Source: an uncultured Oscillospiraceae bacterium (GTDB lineage: Bacteria > Bacillota > Clostridia > Oscillospirales > Ruminococcaceae). Taken from it: a stretch of DNA of 64,000 nt. The notes under the pieces are model-generated. The model did no database searches, was not told where the DNA came from, and worked only from the letters and a program-made list of their open reading frames with translations. The stretch lies in NCBI GenBank assembly GCA_900542145.1, contig UQMF01000010.1, positions 1 to 64,000 of the forward strand, given 5' to 3'. The translations under genes and the position numbers were made by a program. Positions 44,671 through 53,746 of the stretch are shown piece by piece; position 1 is the first letter of the stretch; the number at the start of each line of letters is the position of its first letter.

Positions 44671-45293
44671 TGGAAGTCGTTGTCGTCACAACGCAGGGGG
44701 TGGAATTCCGGGAGGCGGAGCAGTATCTGCCGCTGGTTTCCGCACTGCGGCGTGACAGGATCGCGAAGAAGCTCCGGGACGAGGACAAACTCCAGGCGCT
44801 CGCCGCCGGGCTGCTGCTCTCCGGTGAACTGAGCCGCCGCAGCGGAATCCCCCGGGAGCGCCTGCGGTATTCCCACGGACCGTTCGGGAAGCCCTACCTC
44901 ATCGGCGGCGGAGTGGAATTCTCGCTCTCCCACACCAGGGGAGCGGTCTGCGCCGCGTTCTCCGGGGAGGGCGAGGTCGGCGCGGATATCGAGCGCCGGG
45001 ACCGCCGGGTCAGCGAACGGCTGTATTCCAGGGTGCTGAGCGGCAGCGAGCGGCGGAACGCGGCTTCCGGCGAGGACTTCATCAGGCTGTGGGTGCAGAA
45101 GGAGGCATTCCTGAAGCGCCTGGGCACCGGTATCGCGGACGACCTGCGGGGCGTGGATACCACGCTGCTGCGCGACACCGCGGCGAGGGAGTGCGGCGAG
45201 TATTTCGTCGGCCTTTCCGGACCCGGGGCGGAGTCAGCAGAGATACTCGTGATTACGTTCAGGGAACTGGAGGACTTGATTCGGAATTCGTAA
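44670..45293 (+). CDS. 4'-phosphopantetheinyl transferase (Sfp type)
   Basis: 207 residues from ATG at 44670 (TGATG overlap with the secreted-protein gene). A GTG 18 bases upstream is an alternative start. It transfers phosphopantetheine from CoA to carrier proteins. Motifs: VEFSLSHTRGAVCAAFS, VGADIERRDRR and FIRLWVQKEAFLKRLGTG. No carrier protein or NRPS/PKS gene is in view, so it may serve fatty-acid or other carrier proteins elsewhere. Confidence 0.88.
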   Translation: MEVVVVTTQGVEFREAEQYLPLVSALRRDRIAKKLRDEDKLQALAAGLLLSGELSRRSGIPRERLRYSHGPFGKPYLIGGGVEFSLSHTRGAVCAAFSGEGEVGADIERRDRRVSERLYSRVLSGSERRNAASGEDFIRLWVQKEAFLKRLGTGIADDLRGVDTTLLRDTAARECGEYFVGLSGPGAESAEILVITFRELEDLIRNS

Positions 45294-45339
45294 TTCTGAA
45301 TTATGGTATCGCCTGCGGCGGTTTTATTACAATAATAAT

Positions 45340-45369
45340 GGGCGGAGAGAACTCTCCGCCCATTTCTTT
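45340..45369. terminator. Convergent terminator
   Basis: Stem GGGCGGAGAG / CTCTCCGCCC (the innermost pairs must open) with ATTTCTTTATT on the right and TTATTATTG on the minus side. Shared by the transferase and the opposing membrane protein. Confidence 0.75.
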
Positions 45370-45382
45370 ATTGAACTGAATA

Positions 45383-45991
45383 TTACCGTCCCATCATCTT
45401 TCTGCGAATGAAGATCAGGAACAGTACCGCGCCGACAACGGTGCACACGATTCCTACAACGAGAATTATCGGGTGTCCGCTGGTGTCGATACACTTTATG
45501 TAGAGATACGGGCAGTGCTCGCTGATGTAGTCGTCGTCAAGTCCGAAGCCGTCGGTGAGCGCCTGTCTGTAGTACTCCTTGTCCTCGCTGTCCATGACGG
45601 TGACTTTCCCCTTGAAGTGCACCGGAGCGATGTTCTCCAGGTCCTCCAGGTACTCTGCACTGTCGTAAGCGTCGGACTGGGCGTCCAGCTCTGCGATGAG
45701 GTCGTCCACGGCGGTGTAAAGCCCGATGGTGGAATCATCGCCTACCGGGATAAGGTAGTAGAATCCGAAGCCGTCCTTTTCCTTTTCCTTCTTGATCTGC
45801 TCGTAGCTTCCGTAGTTGTACGGCAGGTCGCCCTCGATCATCATTCCTTCCCTGATGTCGCTGATGGTGAGGGTGGAGAAATCCGCGCCCTTTTTCGAGT
45901 AATCCGCCATTTCGCCGACGGAGATCACGATAAGTACGATTCCCATTACCAGCACCACGATAGCGGTCACTGCGGTTCTTATAGTTCTCAT
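45383..45991 (-). CDS. Two-helix membrane protein of unknown function
   Basis: 202 residues, not recognised. N-terminal helix ~7-27 (AVTAIVVLVMGIVLIVISVG), an extracellular acidic domain of ~140 residues, and a C-terminal helix ~173-195 followed by a basic tail RRKMMGR. The outer part has EGDLPYNYGSYEQI and a Tyr/Asp-rich segment. Own promoter, own terminator; it is a single-gene unit. Confidence 0.75.
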   Translation of the reverse strand: MRTIRTAVTAIVVLVMGIVLIVISVGEMADYSKKGADFSTLTISDIREGMMIEGDLPYNYGSYEQIKKEKEKDGFGFYYLIPVGDDSTIGLYTAVDDLIAELDAQSDAYDSAEYLEDLENIAPVHFKGKVTVMDSEDKEYYRQALTDGFGLDDDYISEHCPYLYIKCIDTSGHPIILVVGIVCTVVGAVLFLIFIRRKMMGR

Positions 45992-46030
45992 TGGTTACCT
46001 CCTGTGATATGAATGAGTTTGCACCAGATA

Positions 46031-46059
46031 ATTATATCACAAAATTCGTCATCTGTCAA
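46031..46059 (-). promoter_or_regulatory. Sigma-A promoter of the two-helix membrane protein
   Basis: Minus strand TTGACA (46059-46054), a 17-bp spacer and TATAAT (46036-46031), full consensus. Confidence 0.85.
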
Positions 46060-46090
46060 CATCTTATGAAGATTATTTTGCAAATACCCC

Positions 46091-46119
46091 TTAACATTTG
46101 CGTGGAAATATGATATAAT
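46091..46119 (+). promoter_or_regulatory. Sigma-A promoter, divergent
   Basis: TTAACA (46091-46096), a 17-bp spacer and TATAAT (46114-46119), for the gene starting at 46198. Confidence 0.75.
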
Positions 46120-46197
46120 AAATTCGTATATACTGGTCGCCTCTGATTTTCAGAGGTTCCATTATGATAATTGCAACCGGACATCGAAAGGAAAACA

Positions 46198-46911
46198 ATG
46201 GACGAGCTTAACGAAAAGAAAGAACCCACCTCTGCCGAGCCGGAGGAATCCCCGGAAGAAGCCACCAGGGAACAGCACGACGGGGAATACACCGGCATGC
46301 CCAGGGCGAGGGCGGCGTTCCTGAAAATACTGCCAATGCTCATCGTGCTGGCGTGCACCGGGCTGTTTATGTGGGGTATCAAGGCGGTCATAGGCGTGTT
46401 CTACGCGCCGCACGATGAGGTGTACTACCGCACGGTGGGGGAGAATGAATACACCATCGTCAAGTGCTTCCAGAACCCGTCGTCGTATTTCTACATCTAC
46501 AACAGCGACGCGTTCGTTTATAACGAGAAGGACTACGAAAACGTGGCAGGGGAACACAACGACGCCCACCTCACCAAGGTGCCCGAGGTGTATTTCGTGC
46601 TGAACGAAACCGCGCCGGACGTCGAAACCACCACCATAAAGCAGCTCTGTACCGGCAACGGACTCAAGGTGTTCCAGTTCGGGGAATTCGTGCTGTACCG
46701 CCTGGAGGGGCAGTACGGTGTGTTTGCTCCGCTGAGGGAATACACCGAGAGCGCCACCGACCGCAAGAACGACCTCTATGTGATCCGCCAGCTGCTCAAG
46801 AACGACAACTGGAAGGGATTCGAAATGCCCTACCGCACTGACGAGAGCTTCCAGGGTATCCTGGAGAAGCTGGAGTGGCACCTCGACACCGAGTACGTGG
46901 AGGACCAGTGA
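46198..46911 (+). CDS. Single-pass membrane protein of unknown function
   Basis: 237 residues from ATG at 46198 behind GAAAGGAA. A Glu/Pro-rich cytoplasmic segment (1-~33), a transmembrane helix ~38-62 (ILPMLIVLACTGLFMWGI), then an extracellular domain rich in aromatic residues (SSYFYIYNSDAFVYNEKDYE). No family recognised. The TGATG overlap with the acyltransferase shows translational coupling, so the two probably work together on surface or envelope material. Confidence 0.75.
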   Translation: MDELNEKKEPTSAEPEESPEEATREQHDGEYTGMPRARAAFLKILPMLIVLACTGLFMWGIKAVIGVFYAPHDEVYYRTVGENEYTIVKCFQNPSSYFYIYNSDAFVYNEKDYENVAGEHNDAHLTKVPEVYFVLNETAPDVETTTIKQLCTGNGLKVFQFGEFVLYRLEGQYGVFAPLREYTESATDRKNDLYVIRQLLKNDNWKGFEMPYRTDESFQGILEKLEWHLDTEYVEDQ

Positions 46912-47924
46912 TGGAAGAAAAGTCACGCCTCAAATGGGTGGATATACTGAAATCCTTCGGCATATTCGCCGTGGCTTTCGGGCATATCTACCGGCAGGAG
47001 AATGTGCTGTGCTGGCTGTATACGTTCCATGTGCCGCTGTTCTTCATCGCCGGGGGAATAGTGTTCAGACCCTCTGAGATATTACGGAACATAAAGCGCA
47101 GGGCGTTCAGGATACTTGTGCCGTATGCCGTGTTCGGCGTGCTGATGGCGCTGTATTTCAGCCTGATAGAGTATCGCTGGCGGGATATCTCCATGAGCCT
47201 GCCGGACTGCCTGCTTGGCCTGGTCATCGGCGACATGGATCATCTGGAGTTCCATTCCCATCTGTGGTTCCTGCCCTGCTATTTCCTGACCGCTGTGGCT
47301 TATAATGCGCTCTACCGGCTGCTAAGGCCGCTTGGCTGCCGGCTTGTCTGCGCCGGTGCGTGTGTTGTTTACATGCTGTTTCCGCTGCCATCGCTTCCCT
47401 GGGGGGCGGACCGTGCGCTCGGGTTCCTCGGGCTGTTCGCCCTGGGAAATCTCGCTGCTGAAAAAGGTCTGCTCAACCGGGCGGAGAAGCTCCCGGCGCC
47501 TGTACAGCTCGGCGCTGCGGTGCTGCTTCTCGGGCTCAGCGTGGGACTTGCTGCGATGTATCTCACCAGGGGACTTATGTGGGCGGTCTGCGCAATAGTC
47601 GGCACGGCGGGCTTCATGTCGCTTTCTATGGCGCTGGAAAAACTGCGCATTCCCGCTGAGATAATGTCCGGGGCCGGAAGAGGAACTCTGGTGGCGCTGT
47701 GCATACACGGCCCCATCTACCGTATTCTGCTGAAGCTGGCGGCGATGGCTTCCGGGAGCACCACGGATATCCTGCGAATGAACGTTTTTTCGAGCCTTGC
47801 GGTGACTGCCGTAACGCTGGTGATATGCCTGGGAGTGTTCAGACTGCTGGAGCGGTTCCTGCCCTGGTGCATAGGGATCGTTCCCGCCAAAAAGGAAAAA
47901 AGACCGCCTGAAAACGGGTCATAA
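46911..47924 (+). CDS. Acyltransferase 3 family membrane protein
   Basis: 337 residues from ATG at 46911. Begins KWVDILKSFGIFAVAFGHIY, with the family histidine in the first helix, then FHVPLFFIAGGIVFRP. About ten membrane helices. The family moves acetyl or other acyl groups onto exopolysaccharide, peptidoglycan or other surface sugars. The partner encoded just upstream may select the substrate. lepA follows 28 bp later. Confidence 0.88.
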   Translation: MEEKSRLKWVDILKSFGIFAVAFGHIYRQENVLCWLYTFHVPLFFIAGGIVFRPSEILRNIKRRAFRILVPYAVFGVLMALYFSLIEYRWRDISMSLPDCLLGLVIGDMDHLEFHSHLWFLPCYFLTAVAYNALYRLLRPLGCRLVCAGACVVYMLFPLPSLPWGADRALGFLGLFALGNLAAEKGLLNRAEKLPAPVQLGAAVLLLGLSVGLAAMYLTRGLMWAVCAIVGTAGFMSLSMALEKLRIPAEIMSGAGRGTLVALCIHGPIYRILLKLAAMASGSTTDILRMNVFSSLAVTAVTLVICLGVFRLLERFLPWCIGIVPAKKEKRPPENGS

Positions 47925-47952
47925 ATAGAAGAAACAGAAAGGAACAAAATAC

Positions 47953-49770
47953 ATGGCTGATTATAGCTATCTTGACAAGATACGCAACTTCTGCATAATC
48001 GCACACATCGACCACGGAAAATCCACCCTCGCCGACCGTATCCTCGAGCAGACCCAGACCGTCGCCCTCCGCGACATGGAGGAGCAGCTGCTCGACAATA
48101 TGGACATCGAGCGCGAGCGCGGAATCACCATCAAGGCGCGTGCAGTCCGCCTGAAATACCACGCGGACGACGGCGAGGACTACATCTTCAACCTCATCGA
48201 CACCCCCGGCCATGTGGATTTCAACTACGAGGTGTCCCGTTCCCTGGTTGCCTGCGAGGGCGCGCTGCTCATCGTGGACGCTTCCCAGGGTATCGAGGCG
48301 CAGACCCTTGCCAACACCTACCTCGCCGTAGAAAACGACCTGGAGGTCGTTCCGGTCATCAACAAGATAGACCTCCCCTCCGCGCACCCCGAGCAGGTCA
48401 AGGAGGAGATAGAGAACGTCATCGGTATCCCTGCCGAGGACGCCCCCGAGATTTCCGCGAAAATGGGAATCAATATCCACGCGGTAATGGAGGCTGTGGT
48501 GAAGTCCATTCCCTCCCCGAAGGGCGACCCGGAGGCTCCGCTGAAGGCGCTGATATTCGACAGCTACTACGACAGCTACAAGGGCGTTATCACCTATATC
48601 CGCGTTAAGGAGGGCAGCGTGAAGCCCGGCGACCGTATCCGCATGATGGCGACCGGCGCGGAATTCACCGTCGTCGAAACCGGCGTCATGGGCGCCACCG
48701 AGCTTGTCCCCTGCTCCGGGCTGAGAGCCGGGGAGGTAGGCTACATCGCGGCTTCCATCAAATCCATCGGCGAAACCAAGGTCGGCGACACCGTGACCTC
48801 CGCCGAGAACCCTGCCGCAGAGGCGCTTCCCGGCTACCGGGAGGTGAATCCCATGGTGTTCAGCGGTATCTACCCGGCGGACGGCGCAAAGTACGTTGAC
48901 CTGCGCGAGGCGCTGGAGAAGCTGCAGCTGAACGACGCTTCCCTCAGCTTTGAGCCGGAAACCTCCATCGCACTGGGATTCGGCTTCCGCTGCGGATTCC
49001 TGGGACTGCTGCACATGGAGATAATCCAGGAGCGTATCGAGCGTGAATACAACCTGGACATCATCACCACCGCGCCCTCCGTTGTCTACAAGATAGAGCT
49101 CACGGACGGCTCCGTCAAGATGATAGACAACCCCACGAACTACCCCGACCCCTCCGAGATAGCCCAGGCGTACGAGCCTATGGTGAACGCGCATGTCTAC
49201 ACCCCCTCGGAGTATGTCGGCAACATAATGGAACTCTGCCAGAACCGCCGCGGCGTATTCCGGGATATGAAGTATATCGACGAGAGCCGCGTTGACCTGC
49301 ACTACGAGCTTCCGCTCAACGAGATAGTCTACGACTTCTTCGACGTGCTGAAATCCCGGACGAGGGGCTATGCAAGCTACGACTATGAGATGATGGGATT
49401 CGTGCCGTCAAAGCTGGTCAAGCTGGATATTCTTCTCAACGGTGACGTTATCGACGCGCTTTCCTTCATCGTGCACACCGACAAGGCATACGAGCGTGCG
49501 CGCAAGATGGCGGAGAAACTCAAGGAGCACATTCCGCGGCAGATGTTCGAGATTCCGATACAGGCTGCGGTGGGCGGCAAGATAATCGCCCGGGAGACCA
49601 TCAAGGCACTGCGAAAGGACGTCCTCGCCAAGTGCTATGGCGGTGATATCACCCGAAAGAAGAAACTGCTGGAGAAGCAGAAGGAGGGCAAGAAGCGCAT
49701 GCGCGCCTTCGGTACCGTCGAGGTTCCGCAGGAGGCGTTCATGGCGGTGCTCAAGCTGGATGATGAGTGA
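47953..49770 (+). CDS. lepA: Elongation factor 4 (LepA)
   Basis: 605 residues, family length. Ribosomal GTPase that can back-translocate or help initiation complexes. G1 [16 protein letters not shown]2 [11 protein letters not shown]3 [12 protein letters not shown]4 NKIDLP; C-terminal LepA block [17 protein letters not shown] and [20 protein letters not shown]. Preceded by GAAAGGAA. The hemW start lies inside its last codons. Confidence 0.97.
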   Translation: MADYSYLDKIRNFCIIAHIDHGKSTLADRILEQTQTVALRDMEEQLLDNMDIERERGITIKARAVRLKYHADDGEDYIFNLIDTPGHVDFNYEVSRSLVACEGALLIVDASQGIEAQTLANTYLAVENDLEVVPVINKIDLPSAHPEQVKEEIENVIGIPAEDAPEISAKMGINIHAVMEAVVKSIPSPKGDPEAPLKALIFDSYYDSYKGVITYIRVKEGSVKPGDRIRMMATGAEFTVVETGVMGATELVPCSGLRAGEVGYIAASIKSIGETKVGDTVTSAENPAAEALPGYREVNPMVFSGIYPADGAKYVDLREALEKLQLNDASLSFEPETSIALGFGFRCGFLGLLHMEIIQERIEREYNLDIITTAPSVVYKIELTDGSVKMIDNPTNYPDPSEIAQAYEPMVNAHVYTPSEYVGNIMELCQNRRGVFRDMKYIDESRVDLHYELPLNEIVYDFFDVLKSRTRGYASYDYEMMGFVPSKLVKLDILLNGDVIDALSFIVHTDKAYERARKMAEKLKEHIPRQMFEIPIQAAVGGKIIARETIKALRKDVLAKCYGGDITRKKKLLEKQKEGKKRMRAFGTVEVPQEAFMAVLKLDDE

Positions 49771-50830
49771 TTTCCGGGGACTGTATATCCATGTTCCGTT
49801 CTGCCTGCGCAAGTGCCCATACTGTGACTTCTATTCCGTGACGGAGGAGTCGCTCCGGGAGGACTACGCCGCGGCGGTCGTGCGGAATCTGCGCAGGTAC
49901 CCCGAGCCGTTCGGCACCGTGTATTTCGGCGGAGGTACTCCGAACCTGCTCGCGCCGCACATGGCGGAGATAATGGCGGCGGTGGAAGCCGCGCCCGGTG
50001 CGGAGGTCTCGGCGGAATGCAATCCTGCCTCCACCACGGCGGAAACGCTGGAAATGCTCCGGAATGCCGGGGTGAACCGCATTTCCGTGGGGGTGCAGTC
50101 GCTACAGGACGGGGAGCTGAGAAAGCTCGGCAGGCTCCACAGCGCCGCGCAGGCGGTGGAGCTGATAGAATCCGCGCACAACGCCGGATTCGGCAACATT
50201 TCCGCGGACGTAATGCTCGGAATCCCCGGGCAGACCGCGGATTCCCTCGCCGACACGATAGGGCGCCTGTCTGAATTGCCGGTACGGCACATCTCCGCGT
50301 ACATGCTGACCCTGGAGCCGGCGACCCCGTTCGGGAAGTCGCCGCCGGCGGACATGGCGGACGACGACCTTATGGCGGACCTGTACGCCCTCTGCCAGGA
50401 ACTCTGCGCGCGGCAGGGATTCGCGCAGTACGAGATAAGCAACTTCGCCCGGGAGGGCTTCCGGTGCAGGCACAATCTGAAGTACTGGCGCGATGAGGAG
50501 TACCTCGGCATAGGTCCGGCGGCGCACTCCTTCTACGAGGGGAAGCGCTTCGCGGTACCCCGGGATATCCGGGCGTTCATCGCGGCGGATTCCCAGCTGG
50601 TGGAGATCACCGACGACTCCCCCGGGGACTACGACGAGCGCGTCATGATGGGACTGCGGCTCTCCGAGGGTATCCCGGAGGAGCTTTACAAGCCGCTGGA
50701 GGGGGCGCTGCGCCTGCTCCCGGCGGATTACTACACCCTGGAAAACGGCAGGCTGGCGCTGACCGGCAGGGGATTCCCGGTGTATAACTACATCGTGTCC
50801 CTGCTTCTGGCACACAAGGAGGAAGCATGA
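49760..50830 (+). CDS. hemW: HemW-type radical SAM protein (coproporphyrinogen oxidase-like)
   Basis: 356 residues from ATG at 49760 or the next codon, inside the end of lepA (11-base overlap); longer frames starting earlier in lepA are rejected. [19 protein letters not shown] gives the radical SAM cysteines 15, 19 and 22 and the extra aromatic. GGGTPNLL and [16 protein letters not shown] follow; the C-terminal HemN domain is short. HemW is a heme chaperone rather than an oxidase; lepA-hemW is a very common gene pair. Confidence 0.93.
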   Translation: MMSDFRGLYIHVPFCLRKCPYCDFYSVTEESLREDYAAAVVRNLRRYPEPFGTVYFGGGTPNLLAPHMAEIMAAVEAAPGAEVSAECNPASTTAETLEMLRNAGVNRISVGVQSLQDGELRKLGRLHSAAQAVELIESAHNAGFGNISADVMLGIPGQTADSLADTIGRLSELPVRHISAYMLTLEPATPFGKSPPADMADDDLMADLYALCQELCARQGFAQYEISNFAREGFRCRHNLKYWRDEEYLGIGPAAHSFYEGKRFAVPRDIRAFIAADSQLVEITDDSPGDYDERVMMGLRLSEGIPEELYKPLEGALRLLPADYYTLENGRLALTGRGFPVYNYIVSLLLAHKEEA

Positions 50831-51297
50831 GAAGAAAAGACCGTGAAGTGACCGACGAGAGCCGTATTGACGGGATAATCCGGCGCTGCAGCTGCTGCCG
50901 CCTGGGATTCAGCGATGGCGGCGAGGTCTACATCGTCCCGATGAACTTCGGATTCGTGAAGCGTGACGGGAAGCGCGTGTTCTACTTCCACAGCGCGAAA
51001 GAGGGGCGCAAGGTGGAACTGCTGAAGAATGGCTGCGACGTCGGCTTCGAGATGGACTGCGGCTACGAACTCCACCCGGGGGAGGTCCCCTGCGACTGCT
51101 ACGCGGAGTTCAGCAGCATTATCGGCACCGGCCGCGCTGAGATAGTCACCGGGGAGGACGAGAAGATACTCGGGTTACAATCCCTGATGAAGCAGGCAGC
51201 CGGGAAGGAGAACTGCGAATTCCGCCCGGAAATGCTGGCGGCGGTATGCGTTTTCCGGCTGGAGATAGACAAATTATCCTGCAAAGTACATTTATAA
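50827..51297 (+). CDS. Pyridoxamine 5'-phosphate oxidase-like flavin-binding protein
   Basis: 156 residues, overlapping hemW by four bases. Resembles the NimA/FMN-split-barrel family: N-terminal [20 protein letters not shown], then GEVYIVPMNFGFVKRDGK, FYFHSAKEGRKVELL and the late IGTGRAEIV. These bind FMN or heme and reduce nitro groups or handle oxidants. Several cysteines (CSCC, MDCGY, CDCY) are unusual. Probably an electron-transfer or detoxification protein. Confidence 0.82.
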   Translation: MRRKDREVTDESRIDGIIRRCSCCRLGFSDGGEVYIVPMNFGFVKRDGKRVFYFHSAKEGRKVELLKNGCDVGFEMDCGYELHPGEVPCDCYAEFSSIIGTGRAEIVTGEDEKILGLQSLMKQAAGKENCEFRPEMLAAVCVFRLEIDKLSCKVHL

Positions 51298-51308
51298 GGA
51301 GAACTGAC

Positions 51309-52367
51309 ATGGCTTACACCATAGAAAAAGGGAAGAAGTTCATTCCGGCGGACAGCGCGTGCTTCCAGTATGTCGGGAGGATCGACGACGAGGATCCGGC
51401 GCGCCCGGTCATGATATGGCCCGGAAGCTACGCTGACGTGGAGTTCACGGGGACTTCTGCGGCGGTGGTGCTGAAGAACATCAACTTCCAGGAGGACACC
51501 CACTTCGCCGTTATCGTTGACGGCGTGATGAAGAAGATAACCCTCCCCACCGACCGGCAGGACAACCTGTATTTCGCCGCCGAGGGGCTGGAGGACAAGC
51601 GCCACACCCTGCGGATACTCAAGACGATGGCGGCGCACAACTACCTGGAGTTCGCCGGGATAGTCGTGGACGAGGGCGCGGAGGTGTCGGACCCTGCGCA
51701 TAAGTACGACATGAAGCTGGAGGTCTACGGCGACAGCGTTTCCGCCGGAGAGGTCACAGAGGCGATATATTACGAGGGGCAGTGCGACCCGGAGGATCAC
51801 CGCAACCGCCTGGATAACTCCCACTTCTCCTACGCGCTGAACCTGGGGCGCAAGCTCAACGCCGAGGTGCACGACATCGCCCAGGGCGGTATCGCCCTGC
51901 TGGACGGCACCGGGTACTTCTGCTCCGACCAGCTCACCGGAATGGAGAGCTGCTGGGATAAGCTGGAATACACCCCCTACGCCGAGCGCAAGCCGTGGGA
52001 TTTCAGCCGCTGGACCGCTGACGCCGTTATCATCGCCATCGGGCAGAACGACGCGAATCCCGAGCCGGAGCGCATAAAGCAGCCGGAATACCGCCGCATG
52101 TGGAAGGACCACTACATTGCTTTCCTGCGCACGCTGATGGGGAAGTACCCTGCCGCGAAGTTCGTGCTGATACTCACCGTGCTCGGCCATGACCCCACCT
52201 GGGACGACGCCCTGGAGGAGATTGCACAGGAGGTGGATTCCGACCGGGTATCCCACTTTATGTTCCGCCGCACCGGAAAGGGCACCAACGGCCACCCCAG
52301 AGCCACCGAGCAGGAGGAAATGGCAGGCGAGCTGTACAATTATTTCAAGGGTACCCTTGGATTCTGA
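51309..52367 (+). CDS. SGNH-type carbohydrate esterase (CE2-like)
   Basis: 352 residues from ATG at 51309, behind AAGGAGAAC. The N-terminal ~130 residues form a beta jelly-roll (VMIWPGSYADVEFTGTSAAV), as in family CE2. The C-terminal SGNH domain has nucleophile Ser143 in YGDSVSAGE, VIIAIGQNDANPEP and the late NGHPRATEQEEMAGEL with the catalytic His. CE2 enzymes deacetylate xylan or glucomannan oligosaccharides. There is no signal peptide, so it should act on sugars taken into the cell. Terminator follows. Confidence 0.85.
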   Translation: MAYTIEKGKKFIPADSACFQYVGRIDDEDPARPVMIWPGSYADVEFTGTSAAVVLKNINFQEDTHFAVIVDGVMKKITLPTDRQDNLYFAAEGLEDKRHTLRILKTMAAHNYLEFAGIVVDEGAEVSDPAHKYDMKLEVYGDSVSAGEVTEAIYYEGQCDPEDHRNRLDNSHFSYALNLGRKLNAEVHDIAQGGIALLDGTGYFCSDQLTGMESCWDKLEYTPYAERKPWDFSRWTADAVIIAIGQNDANPEPERIKQPEYRRMWKDHYIAFLRTLMGKYPAAKFVLILTVLGHDPTWDDALEEIAQEVDSDRVSHFMFRRTGKGTNGHPRATEQEEMAGELYNYFKGTLGF

Positions 52368-52396
52368 TACAAACTACGGAACCTATGACTATGTTG

Positions 52397-52434
52397 CGCC
52401 CGGGTGTTTTGCTGAAATCACCCGGGCGGATTTG
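52397..52434 (+). terminator. Terminator after the CE2-like esterase
   Basis: Ten-base-pair stem CGCCCGGGTG (52397-52406) / CACCCGGGCG (52419-52428), then GATTTGT. Ends the lepA unit. Confidence 0.7.
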
Positions 52435-52485
52435 TAAAAAGTGCACAAAATTAATGTGAAAACTGAATTTCATTGCGTATATAAG

Positions 52486-52514
52486 TTGCACTTCACGGAA
52501 GTATGTGGTATAAT
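52486..52514 (+). promoter_or_regulatory. Sigma-A promoter of the ABC transporter operon
   Basis: TTGCAC (52486-52491), a 17-bp spacer and TATAAT (52509-52514). Confidence 0.8.
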
Positions 52515-52517
52515 AAA

Positions 52518-52586
52518 TGTGTGCTCAGGTGACTTTAGTGGATAAAAGCCACAAAGCGCCAAAGCGGTATATTCATAAAGCACACA
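52518..52586 (+). promoter_or_regulatory. Structured leader of the ABC transporter operon
   Basis: TGTGTGCT at 52518-52525 pairs exactly with AGCACACA at 52579-52586, closing a ~53-base domain just before the ribosome site. Inside are a GTGG-ATAAAAG-CCAC hairpin (52538-52552) and a GCGCCAAAGCGG segment. It is compact enough to be a small riboswitch or protein-binding leader, but I cannot match a known class. It is too short for a T-box or cobalamin switch. Confidence 0.4.
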
Positions 52587-52607
52587 CAAAATAAAGGAGA
52601 AATCACT

Positions 52608-53612
52608 ATGAAGATGAAGAAGGTTTTCGCAGCTGTTGCAGCTGCCGTTATGGCACTCTCTGCAACCGCATGTGCAAGCACAAATGAAGAATCCGGCAAT
52701 TCCGGCGCGGCTTCCGGCAGCGCAGACGGAAAGGTTTACAACATCGGTATCTGCCAGCTCGTTCAGCACGAGGCTCTCGACGCAGCTACCAAGGGCTTCA
52801 AGGATGTCCTTATTGAGAAGCTCGGTGAGGATAACGTAAAGTTCGACGAGCAGAATGCAAACGGTGAATCCACCAACTGCACCACCATCTGCAACGGCTT
52901 CGCTGCCGCTAACGTTGACCTTATCCTCGCAAACGCTACCGGCGCTCTCCAGGCAGCCAGCGCAGCAACTGCAACTATCCCGATCCTGGGCACTTCCGTG
53001 ACCGACTACGGCACCGCGCTTTCCATCGACAACTGGACCGGAACTACCGGCACCAACATTTCCGGTACTTCCGACCTCGCTCCTATCGACCAGCAGGCTG
53101 AAATGCTCAAGGAGCTGTTCCCCGACGCTAAGACTGTAGGTATTCTCTACTGCTCCGCTGAGTCTAACTCCAAGTACCAGGCAACCAAGTTCACCGAGGC
53201 TCTCGACGGCTCCGGTATCACCGTAAAGGAATACAGCGCGGCTGACAGCAACGAGATCAGCAGCGTATGCACCACCGCTGTGGCTGAATGTGATGTCCTC
53301 TACATACCCACTGATAACACCATCGCTTCCTCCGTTGAAACCATCAAGAATATCGTCGTTCCTGCAAAGAAGCCCGTTATCGCCGGCGAAGAGGGTATCT
53401 GCAAGGGCTGCGGCGTTGCAACGCTGTCCATCAGCTACGAGGAGCTCGGCAGAACTACCGGCGAGATGGCATACGAGATCCTGGTAAACGGCGCTGACGT
53501 TTCCACCATGGAAGTACGCTTCGCCCCCAACGTTACCAAGAAGTACAACGCAGAGATCTGCAGCGAGCTTGGTATCACAGTTCCCGAGGGCTACGAGGCT
53601 ATCGCCGAGTAA
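52608..53612 (+). CDS. ABC transporter substrate-binding lipoprotein (TrpX type)
   Basis: 334 residues. Lipoprotein signal peptide with lipobox LSATAC (Cys22), then NIGICQLVQHEALDAATKGF and DLILANATGALQAASAATAT, the form of the TrpX/COG2984 family. Members have been proposed to bind tryptophan, tyrosine or other aromatic compounds, but the ligand is uncertain here. The gene uses many codons typical of high expression. First gene of a three-gene importer operon. Confidence 0.88.
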   Translation: MKMKKVFAAVAAAVMALSATACASTNEESGNSGAASGSADGKVYNIGICQLVQHEALDAATKGFKDVLIEKLGEDNVKFDEQNANGESTNCTTICNGFAAANVDLILANATGALQAASAATATIPILGTSVTDYGTALSIDNWTGTTGTNISGTSDLAPIDQQAEMLKELFPDAKTVGILYCSAESNSKYQATKFTEALDGSGITVKEYSAADSNEISSVCTTAVAECDVLYIPTDNTIASSVETIKNIVVPAKKPVIAGEEGICKGCGVATLSISYEELGRTTGEMAYEILVNGADVSTMEVRFAPNVTKKYNAEICSELGITVPEGYEAIAE

Positions 53613-53746
53613 TTTCCCCGGCAGGACTTACTGACTGAATTTAATGCAAAACGGGGTGCGGGTTATGTCCGTTCCCCGCTTCTGCGTAAATAAAGGCACT
53701 TTTCCCACGGCACACTTATTACACAAAAAACATATCGGAGAGAATT

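Noticed and set aside
51309..52367. Secreted xylan esterase
   Set aside because: The CE2-like domains are clear, but there is no signal peptide or dockerin, so a cytoplasmic role is more likely.
52515..52607. T-box leader before the TrpX-type importer
   Set aside because: Far too short for a T-box, and the T-box core sequence is absent.
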